A DNA stretch of 35,608 nt, taken from the NCBI GenBank assembly GCA_022451065.1, contig JAKUOU010000021.1, positions 16,448 to 52,055 of the forward strand, in the 5' to 3' direction. Under the pieces are notes generated by a model. The model was not told the origin of the DNA. It was given only the letters and a program-made list of their open reading frames with translations, and did no database searches. This DNA comes from Pedosphaera sp. Its GTDB lineage: Bacteria; Verrucomicrobiota; Verrucomicrobiia; Limisphaerales; UBA1096. This document shows, piece by piece, positions 8,740 through 16,539 of this stretch; position 1 is the stretch's first letter, and the number at the start of each line of letters is the position of its first letter. Position numbers and translations under genes: made by a program.

Positions 8740-9486
8740 ATGATGACGACCTTTCTCATCCTTGGCCCCTTTGTTTTTGTGTGGGCGGTTGCGGCGCTTT
8801 TTTATGCGCTTGGCCGGCGGCGTGCGAGGCATGTGCGACTCGACGAGATCACTTTCGCACGTAGTGTGCGGCAACGGCTGGTGCCGTCGGTCTTCAGCCG
8901 TCCACGGACCTGGCTGTCGGTCCGGTCGCGCAACCCGGAGGATGTGGCCCGCTCGATGGGACTTGGCGACCTGTATCCGTGCGCCTGTGCCGAGGCGCTG
9001 GCCGATCCCAATACCGAGCGGCTATTTGTCTCGCCGCCGGTCAACGGCTGGGTGGTGGTCATGGGCTGGCAGTTGCCTGATCCCGGGGAGGACATTGATG
9101 CCTGCTACCGGTTCCTCGCCGACATGAGCGAGCGGCTGGGCCATGTTCAGTACTTTCACGGCAACCCAGCGCTGGGCCACCACGCCTGGGCCAAGCTTAT
9201 CGAGCGGAAGGTCATTCGCGCCTACGCATGGACTGGCGAGACAGCCTGGAACCAGGGCAAGCCGACGATCGGCGAGGAAAAGACCGATATGTGCTGTTTT
9301 GAGTATCTTGCGGCTGGCAATGAGGAATCTTATCAGCAATGGGAGATTGTTGGCGCGAACGTGGATCGGCTGCCGGTGCTGGCCTCGATCTGGAGCGTTG
9401 ACCCGGTGGTGTTCTCGGACCCGGTAATGCGGATGAAACAGGGCTGGGTTGGCCGCCTACCGGTGCGCCGCTCCGAGATGAATTGA
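8740..9486 (+). CDS. Uncharacterised membrane-anchored protein
   Basis: I do not recognise a named family with certainty. From the ATG at 8740 the protein is 248 residues, with one N-terminal transmembrane or uncleaved signal segment (FLILGPFVFVWAVAALFYAL, about 5-24), a basic stretch (GRRRARH), then a soluble domain. That domain carries VSPPVNGWVVVMGWQLPDP, QYFHGNPALGHHAWAKLIE and VIRAYAWTGE, which look like conserved core motifs of a globular domain. The frame is open upstream to 8659, but those 27 extra residues read through the palindromic motif and precede the membrane segment, so the later start is preferred. It leads a run of small plus-strand genes. Confidence 0.75.
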   Translation: MMTTFLILGPFVFVWAVAALFYALGRRRARHVRLDEITFARSVRQRLVPSVFSRPRTWLSVRSRNPEDVARSMGLGDLYPCACAEALADPNTERLFVSPPVNGWVVVMGWQLPDPGEDIDACYRFLADMSERLGHVQYFHGNPALGHHAWAKLIERKVIRAYAWTGETAWNQGKPTIGEEKTDMCCFEYLAAGNEESYQQWEIVGANVDRLPVLASIWSVDPVVFSDPVMRMKQGWVGRLPVRRSEMN

Positions 9487-9491
9487 CCGGT

Positions 9492-9505
9492 CGCCTTGTC
9501 AAGCG
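9492..9505. repeat. Palindrome-like intergenic motif, degenerate copy
   Basis: CGCCTTGTCAAGCG, followed by CTTCC, occupies most of the 25-bp gap before the ATG at 9512. It is a weak copy of the CGCTTGGCCAAGCG motif, counted because of its identical placement just before a start. Confidence 0.4.
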
Positions 9506-9511
9506 CTTCCC

Positions 9512-9778
9512 ATGACCCCCGACGAATGCCCGAACTGCGGCGTGGATCTTCCTGCCAAGGCGCACGCCTGCCCCGAGTGCGGTGCTTGCCCGGACACCGG
9601 CTGGGCCGATGAGGCGCAATATGAGTCCACCCACCTGCCAGAGGAGGAGTTCGACTACGACGAATTTGTGACGCGGGAGTTCGGAGAGGGCGGCCAGCCA
9701 AGGGGTAAACGCCTTCACTGGCTCTGGATCGGATCGGCTATTCTGCTGATCCTGTTTTTCCTTACCTACGCATGGTGA
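9512..9778 (+). CDS. Small zinc-ribbon membrane protein
   Basis: The 88-residue protein begins with a zinc ribbon: Cys6, Cys9, Cys20 and Cys23 in CPNCG...CPECG, with a further Cys at 26. It continues with an acidic linker (HLPEEEFDYDEF, 41-52) and ends with one transmembrane helix (about 70-87, WLWIGSAILLILFFLTYAW). This is the common layout of small tail-anchored zinc-ribbon proteins in PVC bacteria, whose function is unknown. It follows the previous gene by 25 bp and is probably in the same transcript. Confidence 0.8.
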   Translation: MTPDECPNCGVDLPAKAHACPECGACPDTGWADEAQYESTHLPEEEFDYDEFVTREFGEGGQPRGKRLHWLWIGSAILLILFFLTYAW

Positions 9779-9833
9779 TCGATTGTGGACTTTACAAATC
9801 GCTGTTAGGTTCGCAGGGTTTCGCGTGTTGTTG

Positions 9834-10244
9834 ATGAGGTGGTTTTGTTTCATTTGTTCGTGTTCCTCGCTGTTGGTGGGGTGCACCACCAGTACCATCA
9901 CCAACCTCACGCCACGCGAGCTGCCCTGGAGCCAAACCGGGCTGTATCCGGTCGAGGCGATGTACTGGAGTAACCAGCGTACGCTCGACTCAGGTTCGAT
10001 GAAGCCGATGGTGATCTTTAACAACCAGGCCTTCCCGATGCGGCAAACCCAGCTCACCGAGGGTCGTTGGGAGACGTTGGTGCCAATCCCCGACGGCACG
10101 CGGGTCATCAACTATCATTTTAAGTTCGACTACGAATACAGCGCGGTGCTTATGCGCGGCGCCGACAGCAAGCTTTCGCCGCCGTACCAGCTCCAGATTG
10201 TCGATGAATCCACCACCGGAAATCTGCTGATGCTGCGGGAATAA
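9834..10244 (+). CDS. Small predicted lipoprotein, unknown function
   Basis: From the ATG at 9834 the protein is 136 residues with a lipoprotein signal ending LLVGC (lipobox Cys17). The frame is open back to a TTG at 9783, but that adds residues before the signal. The mature part has beta-rich character: LYPVEAMYWSNQRTLDSGSM, then IPDGTRVINYHFKFDYEY, and ends in QLQIVDES. This suggests an all-beta envelope protein. No named family is recognised. It is part of the 8.7-10.5 kb run of small genes. Confidence 0.7.
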   Translation: MRWFCFICSCSSLLVGCTTSTITNLTPRELPWSQTGLYPVEAMYWSNQRTLDSGSMKPMVIFNNQAFPMRQTQLTEGRWETLVPIPDGTRVINYHFKFDYEYSAVLMRGADSKLSPPYQLQIVDESTTGNLLMLRE

Positions 10245-10256
10245 CCGATTTAAATC

Positions 10257-10478
10257 ATGCAACGCGTCAAGCTTTTCAAGGGATTGGAAACCGAGGTCGA
10301 GGCACTCGAGCAGCAGATCAATGCTTGGGCCGAGAGCGAGGGAGTGAAGATTCTCCAGGTAAACGGCACCATTGCCACTCAGAGCTACAACCCGGCCGCC
10401 AAGCCTGGAGGTTCACTTCAGGGGAATGTCGGCGCTGATTCTGACGTGCTAATCACTGTTCTTTACGAAAAGGGCTGA
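10257..10478 (+). CDS. Small conserved-looking hypothetical protein
   Basis: The 73-residue soluble protein has an N-terminal beta strand (QRVKLFKG), a long helix (LETEVEALEQQINAWAESEG, 10-29), further strands (VKILQVNGTIATQ) and a C-terminal strand (SDVLITVLYEKG). The order strand-helix-strand-strand and the normal codon use argue for a real gene. The start is 12 nt after the lipoprotein stop with no Shine-Dalgarno. Function unknown. Confidence 0.72.
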   Translation: MQRVKLFKGLETEVEALEQQINAWAESEGVKILQVNGTIATQSYNPAAKPGGSLQGNVGADSDVLITVLYEKG

Positions 10479-10484
10479 TCGCAC

Positions 10485-10498
10485 CGCTTGGTCAAGTG
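10485..10498. repeat. CGCTTGGCCAAGCG-type palindromic motif between convergent gene ends
   Basis: CGCTTGGTCAAGTG sits in the 29-bp gap between the 3' ends of two convergent genes (10478 and 10508). This copy is therefore not a promoter element of a following gene. It shows that the motif is not restricted to 5' regions. Confidence 0.65.
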
Positions 10499-10507
10499 CC
10501 GGTAGAG

Positions 10508-13500
10508 TCAATTGTCTGGGGTTCGCAGCAGCTCAATCTGGTCGAACCACGCTGGGCCGCCCAATGCCGTGGGAGCGATGCCGGTCAGGGTCAGGTTGCC
10601 GAAATCCTTCCACAAATCCCGGGTGACCACCGTCCATTCGGTCGGCCGTTTTTTCGAGACGCGGGTGGCCTGCCAGTCGGAGGTGTTTTTGCCGCTGTAA
10701 TAGCGCCTCTCCGGGCTGCCCGATGAGGGCCATGCGCCGTTGTCGGCCAGCTCCACCATCACGCCGGCCGCCTTGGGCGCCTTCCACGCCAGGCGCAAGT
10801 AGCGGTACTCACCCGCGCCGGGATTTTCCCGGATGCGAAACGTCCAGCCAGGGATGCTCTTTGAGTGCCGCTGCAGTGGTGTGATGCGCAGCGACGCCGA
10901 GCCGCTATGCTTGTCGTCGGTCACGACCGTTGCTGAGCCGCCGCCTTCCTTTAGCAGATCGACAAATGCCGGGCTGTCGTCGAACAGCACCTGCCGCGTC
11001 GGCGGCTGCCGCAGCCAGGCGATCACGTTGGCCACGTCGCTCGGCTTCAGGGCCACTGCGAGCGATTCTGGCATGAGCGACACATCGAGTGACTTCAGTG
11101 ACTTAATGTCCTTTCGCAGTACGTCTAGTCGCACGCCGCCGGTCAGGGCCAGTGTCAGGCTAGCTGCCGACTCACCGGCGAGCACGCCGCTCAACACACG
11201 CTCGTCAGTTGTCTCGACCATGTACGTCTCGTGGCCGGCGACGATCACTGCGCTGGGCGCGAGGATGTCCCGCACGATTGTCTCCTCGGCGCGGCCAAAC
11301 TCCGACGTCAAGTCCGGCCCCACCGCAAAGCCGATCCCGTGCGCGCGGTGGCAGACGGCGCAATGTTGGCTGAATGTCACTTGTCCGGCGCCTGTGTCTC
11401 TCTTGGCTTTTAACGCGGTGACGAACCGTTGCAGAGTTGTGTCATCAATCGGCTTCAGTGTAGCGAAGAGTGCCTCTGCGCGCTTAGCAAAGCCGGCATT
11501 TTTTTGGCTGAGTAACGCGGTGCGCTGAACGGCATTGAGCGCGGGGGTGGGCAGTTTGTTCTGCTCCATCGCCATCACCACGGCAGGGAGATGGTCGCTG
11601 CGGGCGAAGGCCGTCTCGAGGATTGCGCGGCGTAGTATCGGCGTCGCGGCGGGGTTGGCGTCGAGCAGGCTGGCGGCGATTGTGGCGTCATTTTCCGAGG
11701 CCAAGCCGCGTACAGCGGCCAGCCGGCGATCGGCCGGCAGTTGCACGTTTCCCACGTCACGGAGCGCCTTGGTCAAGCGCTCCGTCCGCTCGGCAGTTGA
11801 CTCGAGATTCAGTACGCGAGTCAACTCGAGCGCGGCTCCGCGTACCTCGACGTTGCTGGTGGTGGCCAGTTGAATCAACGCTTCACGGGGCGCGTCGCTG
11901 ATGGTGAGCGTGGTGGTGGATTTGAATGGCGCGCGCAGTCCCTTCAGGCATTCGAGTTGTAGATCCGGATTATCGAGTCCGATTAAGAGAGAAATCACAT
12001 CGGAAAACTCTTCCGGGTTTTTTCGGGAGGCCACCGCACTGCAAAGCCGGTGAATCAGCCCGCGCGCCTGGCCAAGCGTATCCGTCTTGTTCGATAGCAT
12101 GATCTTGAGCATTTTGCCGGCGCGGTTGCCGAGCGAACTGAGGATGGCGCCGTCGAGCCAAGCCTCTTCACCGTGCCGCCTGGCCAAGCCGGCGAGGGCC
12201 TGGAGCGAACGGGGATTGTCTGATTCGCCGAGCGATAGGGCAAGCTGCAGCCGGACGACTGGCGACGGGTCGCTGGCTAGTCGTAATGCGGCATTGAACA
12301 ACTTTTTCCGGCTGTTGAGACGGTCTTCAGCCAGGCGCAAGGCGTGACGGCGCACGCCTGGTGCGCTGTGGCTAAGTGCCGACTCGAGGACGTTGTCGTT
12401 GAGCTGTGCAAGACCGTCGAGCGTGTAGAGGGCGTTGATTGCTGCGGTTGTGCCGTTCGCTGGCAGGGTGATTCTGGCCGGTCGATCATCCGCGTGTCCG
12501 GCGCGCTCGAGCAGCAACCTTCGGGCAGTTTGGCGGCGCCAAAAACGCGGGCTGACAACTTCGCGGGTCAGCGCGTCATTACTGAGTTTGCTCATGTTGG
12601 GGGACTGCGGCTTGGGCATGTCGTTGTGCACGAGTCGCCAAACGCGGCCGTGGTCCTTGCCATCGTCAAGGCCGTATTGCTGTTGCAGGTAGCGGGGTAT
12701 CGCCGAGTAGTCCTCGATGATTTCGCGATAAAAATCGGCGATGTAAATGCCGCCGTTTGGACCAATGGAAAGGTGGATTGGATGAAACCAAATATCTTCT
12801 GATGCGATAAACTCCGACTGCGCTTCACCTGCTATTCGTCGAATATTGAGACGAATTCCGTCACGTTCCAGTTCGGCACGATGAACAAAGTTTTGCGCCG
12901 GGGCACAGGCGAGGATTTGTCCGCTTAAGCCGGGCAGGGCGGAGTCGTTATAAACGAGCGGCGAACAGGCGGAGGTGAAGTAGCCGTTCGGGATTGACTC
13001 GGCAGCACCGTAGCGGTCCCGATAATATTTGCCGAAACCTGGGTCGTCGTAGCGTTTGGTACGCCACGGGTGAGGTTTGCTGATGGGAAATGTCATGTTG
13101 TAATTCGCACCGTTACGGCGTGAAACACGGACGGCAATGTCTGCGTTGCGCGAGAGGTATCGCCACGGCAGCGGCGCTATCTGAATGCCCGGTGTGCCAG
13201 TCGAAATGACGAAACGGTCGCCATCCGCGTTGAACGTAAAGCCGTATGTGCTGGTGTGGCCGCTGACCGGCTCGATTGCCGAGCCGTCCGGCTTGATGCG
13301 AAAACCGGTCACCGGCAGATCGATCGGCTGCCTCAACTTTGGTCCGTTTATGCGGCCGCCTTGGCCGCCGTCGATGTAAATCCAGTTATCCGGCCCCCAC
13401 TGCGGCGAGTTGATCCGGCGCTCGATTACGCTGACCTTGAAGCCGGTGAAAAGCGTGTCCCGCACCTCGGCCTTTCCGTCACCATCGCGATCCGCGAGAA

Positions 13501-13996
13501 AAACAATGTCCGGCGCACAAACAGCAATAATTCCGTCGCGCGCCGGGCAGATACCGAGACAGGCCGGCAGTCCGTCGGCCCAAATTTCGGCGCGATCCAT
13601 CGTGCCGTCGCCGTCGTCATCGATCATTTTTTTGACTGTCCCAAGCTGCTCAGCCTCGGCGCGGCGCATGGCGTCCTCGTTGGCTGCGATGCGCCGGACG
13701 ACACGGTCAAGTTTGCCGGTCTTGTTCAGTTCCTCAATGTCGTATTGACCCTCTCGATTGTAGCCGTGGAGTTCGCTGACGAAGAGGTTGCCGTGCGCGT
13801 CCCAGCAGACACCGGAGGGTTGGCGGATGAGCGGCTCGGCGACGATGAGCTCCAGTCGGAAGCCATCCGGCAACTCCACCCGCTTGAGGCTTTCAGCCGG
13901 CGACAACGGCTTGGGTGCGTCAATTGGTTTTGAGATTTGGCCAAGTGCTTGGTCAATGAGCATCGCCAAAGCGGCGATCAGAAAAAATCGTTTCAT
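10508..13996 (-). CDS. Large secreted propeller/HEAT/cytochrome c protein (PVC dehydrogenase-like)
   Basis: From the ATG at 13996 the protein is 1162 residues with a signal peptide (MKRFFLIAALAMLIDQALGQ). The N-terminal half is a sorbosone/glucose-dehydrogenase-like beta-propeller as in PVC 'membrane-bound dehydrogenase' proteins (LPDGFRLELIVAEPLIRQPS, GVCWDAHGNLFVSELHGY). It carries two EF-hand-like calcium loops, DDDGDGTMDRAE and DRDGDGKAEV. HEAT-like helical repeats follow. A cytochrome c domain with CAVCH at about 877-881 comes next. A C-terminal beta domain of about 170 residues (ISIPGWTFRIRENPG region to the end) resembles a ligand-binding jelly roll. It probably oxidises a sugar-like substrate in the periplasm and passes electrons to its heme; the substrate is unknown. 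The frame stays open upstream to 14173, but those residues lack a signal peptide. Confidence 0.88.
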   Translation of the reverse strand: MKRFFLIAALAMLIDQALGQISKPIDAPKPLSPAESLKRVELPDGFRLELIVAEPLIRQPSGVCWDAHGNLFVSELHGYNREGQYDIEELNKTGKLDRVVRRIAANEDAMRRAEAEQLGTVKKMIDDDGDGTMDRAEIWADGLPACLGICPARDGIIAVCAPDIVFLADRDGDGKAEVRDTLFTGFKVSVIERRINSPQWGPDNWIYIDGGQGGRINGPKLRQPIDLPVTGFRIKPDGSAIEPVSGHTSTYGFTFNADGDRFVISTGTPGIQIAPLPWRYLSRNADIAVRVSRRNGANYNMTFPISKPHPWRTKRYDDPGFGKYYRDRYGAAESIPNGYFTSACSPLVYNDSALPGLSGQILACAPAQNFVHRAELERDGIRLNIRRIAGEAQSEFIASEDIWFHPIHLSIGPNGGIYIADFYREIIEDYSAIPRYLQQQYGLDDGKDHGRVWRLVHNDMPKPQSPNMSKLSNDALTREVVSPRFWRRQTARRLLLERAGHADDRPARITLPANGTTAAINALYTLDGLAQLNDNVLESALSHSAPGVRRHALRLAEDRLNSRKKLFNAALRLASDPSPVVRLQLALSLGESDNPRSLQALAGLARRHGEEAWLDGAILSSLGNRAGKMLKIMLSNKTDTLGQARGLIHRLCSAVASRKNPEEFSDVISLLIGLDNPDLQLECLKGLRAPFKSTTTLTISDAPREALIQLATTSNVEVRGAALELTRVLNLESTAERTERLTKALRDVGNVQLPADRRLAAVRGLASENDATIAASLLDANPAATPILRRAILETAFARSDHLPAVVMAMEQNKLPTPALNAVQRTALLSQKNAGFAKRAEALFATLKPIDDTTLQRFVTALKAKRDTGAGQVTFSQHCAVCHRAHGIGFAVGPDLTSEFGRAEETIVRDILAPSAVIVAGHETYMVETTDERVLSGVLAGESAASLTLALTGGVRLDVLRKDIKSLKSLDVSLMPESLAVALKPSDVANVIAWLRQPPTRQVLFDDSPAFVDLLKEGGGSATVVTDDKHSGSASLRITPLQRHSKSIPGWTFRIRENPGAGEYRYLRLAWKAPKAAGVMVELADNGAWPSSGSPERRYYSGKNTSDWQATRVSKKRPTEWTVVTRDLWKDFGNLTLTGIAPTALGGPAWFDQIELLRTPDN

Positions 13997-14068
13997 TATG
14001 TAAACAAGTAGAGCGATGCGCACCATAACAAGCGCCGCTCCGCAGAGCCAAGCCAAAGCCGAAACTAT

Positions 14069-14082
14069 CGCTTGGCCAAGTG
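14069..14082. repeat. CGCTTGGCCAAGCG-type palindromic motif in a divergent gap
   Basis: CGCTTGGCCAAGTG, containing the exact decamer CTTGGCCAAG (14071-14080), lies near the middle of the 161-bp gap between the divergent starts at 13996 (-) and 14158 (+). This is a position compatible with a shared operator. Confidence 0.75.
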
Positions 14083-14157
14083 CTGTTGGATAATGCGATT
14101 GGACGCATGCGCATTGGCACGGTAAATTGCCCGGCAACCGCAGAGGCAAGCGAACAA

Positions 14158-14424
14158 ATGAAAAAATCAACATTATGGACCGTTGGGGCGATTTTATTGG
14201 TTTGTCTGCTGCTTGGCCTGTTGCCGATGCTGCTCGACTTGGTGCAGGGGCTCGTTTGGTTGTTTGTGATCGTGCCGGTCGTTGGGACGGTGCTTGGGCT
14301 GTTCTTAGCGGCGATCATTCACCGCTACATCCTGCCCCCGGGCAGCCGGCACGGTGGCAGCAGCACGGTGACTCTGTACACCGTTATCGCATGCTGGCTA
14401 ATTGTTTTATTGGCTTCCTGGTAG
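14158..14424 (+). CDS. Small integral membrane protein
   Basis: From the ATG at 14158 this is an 88-residue hydrophobic protein. It has an N-terminal helix (LWTVGAILLVCLLLGLLPML), a second helix (GLVWLFVIVPVVGTVLGLFL), a short polar loop (HRYILPPGSRHGG) and a third helix at the C-terminus (LYTVIACWLIVLLASW). No family is recognised. It diverges from the propeller gene and ends 13 bp before the amidotransferase gene, with which it may be co-transcribed. Confidence 0.65.
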   Translation: MKKSTLWTVGAILLVCLLLGLLPMLLDLVQGLVWLFVIVPVVGTVLGLFLAAIIHRYILPPGSRHGGSSTVTLYTVIACWLIVLLASW

Positions 14425-14437
14425 GCGCTGGCTCGGG

Positions 14438-15121
14438 ATGAATGTTCACGTCTTGCAGCATGTCCCCTTTGAGGGAATCGGAAGCATGGAATGCTGGCTG
14501 GCCGACCAAAATGCCAATACGCGCTACACGCGTTTTTATGAGTCGACCAAGCTGCCTGATCCCCGGCAGATCGATCTCGTGATCGCGATGGGCGGCCCGA
14601 TGAGTGTCAACGACGAACGGGAGCATCCTTGGCTAGCGTCGGAGAAGGAGTTCATCCGGCAATCGACCCGACTTGGTCTGCCGGTTATCGGGATTTGTCT
14701 TGGAGCGCAACTCATCGCCAACGCGCTTGGCGCGAGGGTATACCCAGGTAGTCACACCGAAATTGGCTGGTTTCCGGTGGAGGCGCTGGACACTGACGGG
14801 GATGTTTTTCAGCTGCCATCAGGAGTGCCGGTGTTCCAATGGCATCGTGAGACATTCGATTTGCCGGCCGGTGCGGTGCGACTGGCTGGGAGCGAAGCGT
14901 GCGAAAACCAGGCATTTCAGATTGGACGGAATATTGTCGGGCTGCAGTTCCATCTCGAGACCACACCGGAATCAGCGGCGTTGATTCTTGAAAACTGTAG
15001 AGGTGAGCTGGTTCAGGGGGAGTACGTGCAAACCGAGCCGGCTATCCGGGAGATTTCGAAAACCGCCTGTGTCGAGATTAACCAGATCATGGATGATTTG
15101 TTGTCTTACGTCACCACATGA
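14438..15121 (+). CDS. Class I glutamine amidotransferase-like protein (GMP synthase N-terminal type)
   Basis: Stand-alone class I amidotransferases of this type hydrolyse glutamine or gamma-glutamyl compounds. The 227-residue protein (ATG at 14438) has the complete triad: nucleophile Cys87 in GICLGAQ, and His173 and Glu175 in GLQFHLE. MGGPMSVND at 51-59 is the usual oxyanion region. There is no synthetase domain, so it is not GuaA. Possible roles are gamma-glutamyl hydrolysis in detoxification or polyamine breakdown, but the substrate cannot be told. The start has no Shine-Dalgarno. The alternative upstream TTG adds residues not expected in the family. Confidence 0.87.
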   Translation: MNVHVLQHVPFEGIGSMECWLADQNANTRYTRFYESTKLPDPRQIDLVIAMGGPMSVNDEREHPWLASEKEFIRQSTRLGLPVIGICLGAQLIANALGARVYPGSHTEIGWFPVEALDTDGDVFQLPSGVPVFQWHRETFDLPAGAVRLAGSEACENQAFQIGRNIVGLQFHLETTPESAALILENCRGELVQGEYVQTEPAIREISKTACVEINQIMDDLLSYVTT

Positions 15122-15211
15122 TCCGGCTGCGATGGTCACTTGCACGAGCTTCGTTTCGAAGGCTCCTGGAGCCACCGCAATCTCAGCGCGACGTTTGAAC
15201 GCTAAATAAAA

Positions 15212-16402
15212 ATGAAACCGATTCTGCTCACATTAATTGTAGTCGTGCTGGTGGCCGGGTGTGGGGTTGAGGAGCCGTCGTCCGTGAAACCCCTTGCCGA
15301 GGCTCTGAGCGAAGGCCAAGTGGCGCAAGTCCCGGAGGCGATTGATGCGCCACCCGTGGCCCAAGCCAAGGAGCCGTTACCTCGATCCCGAAGGCCGATT
15401 CCGACGGTTTCCATTTCCATTCATGAGGCCGCCGCACAGGGGAACATCGAGATCGTTCGCCAGCATTTGGCTGTTCAGAGCGAGGGCTATATTAATACCC
15501 GGACGCCAAGCGACTGGACGCCACTACACTTCGCCTACGAGCAGGGTAGGGCGGAGATGATTCGTTTCCTGCTCGACAACGGCGCGGACTACGAGGCCAA
15601 GAACAAGCTTGGTCAAGCGCCCGCCGATATCCCGCTGCTGAAGCGAAATTCCAAGAACAGCCAGTTTGCTCTGGTGGAACTTTACACGTCGGAATCATGC
15701 TCCAGCTGTCCGCCAGCGGAGCGGCTAACGTCAGAGATTCGGCGGATGGCCTTGGCCAAGCGGCTGAATATTTTTTGCATCTCCTTTCATGTTGACTATT
15801 TCGATGGTGGAAGCTGGAGCGACGGCTTCAGTGATGGGCGCTTTTCCGCTCGGCAACGGACATACGAGCACAAGCGGTTCAGTGGCTTGTACTATACGCC
15901 GCAGATTATCGTGAATGGCAAACACCAGATGCTGGGACACAACCGGGCCGACGCGTTTAATGCGATCGACCACTCGCTGAAACTGTCGGCCAATGTTGCT
16001 GTGTCCGTTCGGCAGGTTAAAAAAGAGGACGGATCCATCGCCGTGAACGCCTGCACACTTGGCAAGTTTGAAAATGCGGCGCTATGCGTGGCGCTGGTTG
16101 AAAACGGCATCAATCGACGAATCACCGGCGGGGAAAATAAAGGGCGAGTATTGAGCATGGACAACGTTGTTTTGGATTTTAAATGTATCGAGCTTGCAGG
16201 ACTGACTGGGTATGAATTCAGCTTTGACTTGAAGAAGGCAACCGGGAAAAAACAACGAAACCTTGGCGTTGTTGCCTTTGTGCAGCGCACAGACAACATG
16301 GACGTGCTCGGTGCCCAAGCCACCCGGATTCACTGGCAGACTACAGAGGAAGAAAACCCTGAACCGGACACCAAACCCGAACGAATCGCGGATGATACAT
16401 GA
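15212..16402 (+). CDS. Ankyrin-repeat lipoprotein fused to a DUF1223 thioredoxin-like domain
   Basis: The 396-residue protein has a lipoprotein signal (LVAGC, Cys17), a Pro-rich linker to about residue 65, and about two ankyrin repeats (70-148; DWTPLHFAYEQGRAEMIRFL at 101-120, then LLDNGADYEAKN). It ends in a DUF1223 domain from about 152: VELYTSESCSSCPPAE with CxxC at 163-166, ISFHVDYFDGGSWSD (190-204), ARQRTY, and TPQIIVNG (229-236). DUF1223 is a secreted thioredoxin-fold family with a redox CxxC. Normally it stands alone at roughly 220-260 residues, so the ankyrin head is unusual. It is probably anchored to a membrane on the periplasmic side; the partner and redox role are unknown. Confidence 0.85.
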   Translation: MKPILLTLIVVVLVAGCGVEEPSSVKPLAEALSEGQVAQVPEAIDAPPVAQAKEPLPRSRRPIPTVSISIHEAAAQGNIEIVRQHLAVQSEGYINTRTPSDWTPLHFAYEQGRAEMIRFLLDNGADYEAKNKLGQAPADIPLLKRNSKNSQFALVELYTSESCSSCPPAERLTSEIRRMALAKRLNIFCISFHVDYFDGGSWSDGFSDGRFSARQRTYEHKRFSGLYYTPQIIVNGKHQMLGHNRADAFNAIDHSLKLSANVAVSVRQVKKEDGSIAVNACTLGKFENAALCVALVENGINRRITGGENKGRVLSMDNVVLDFKCIELAGLTGYEFSFDLKKATGKKQRNLGVVAFVQRTDNMDVLGAQATRIHWQTTEEENPEPDTKPERIADDT

Positions 16403-16539
16403 TGAATTATCGGATTCGTTGGCCAAGGCACTTCACGTAACAGGAGCGATGGAGCAGTGTTCCTGCCACCTGCTGGTCAAACGTGTAGGGATGACTCAGG
16501 CGGGGCTTGTTTGTGGCGAGCCTTTGTAGGTCGCCGTGA

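Noticed and set aside
13256-13933. A 225-codon plus-strand frame
   Set aside because: Antisense to the propeller domain of the 10508-13996 gene; no recognisable motifs.
15161-15173. Palindrome GGCTCCTGGAGCC upstream of the ankyrin-DUF1223 gene
   Set aside because: It could pair, and overlaps an alternative bulged hairpin (GAGCTTCG/CGAAGGCTC), but there is no T-tract, so no terminator or attenuator can be supported.
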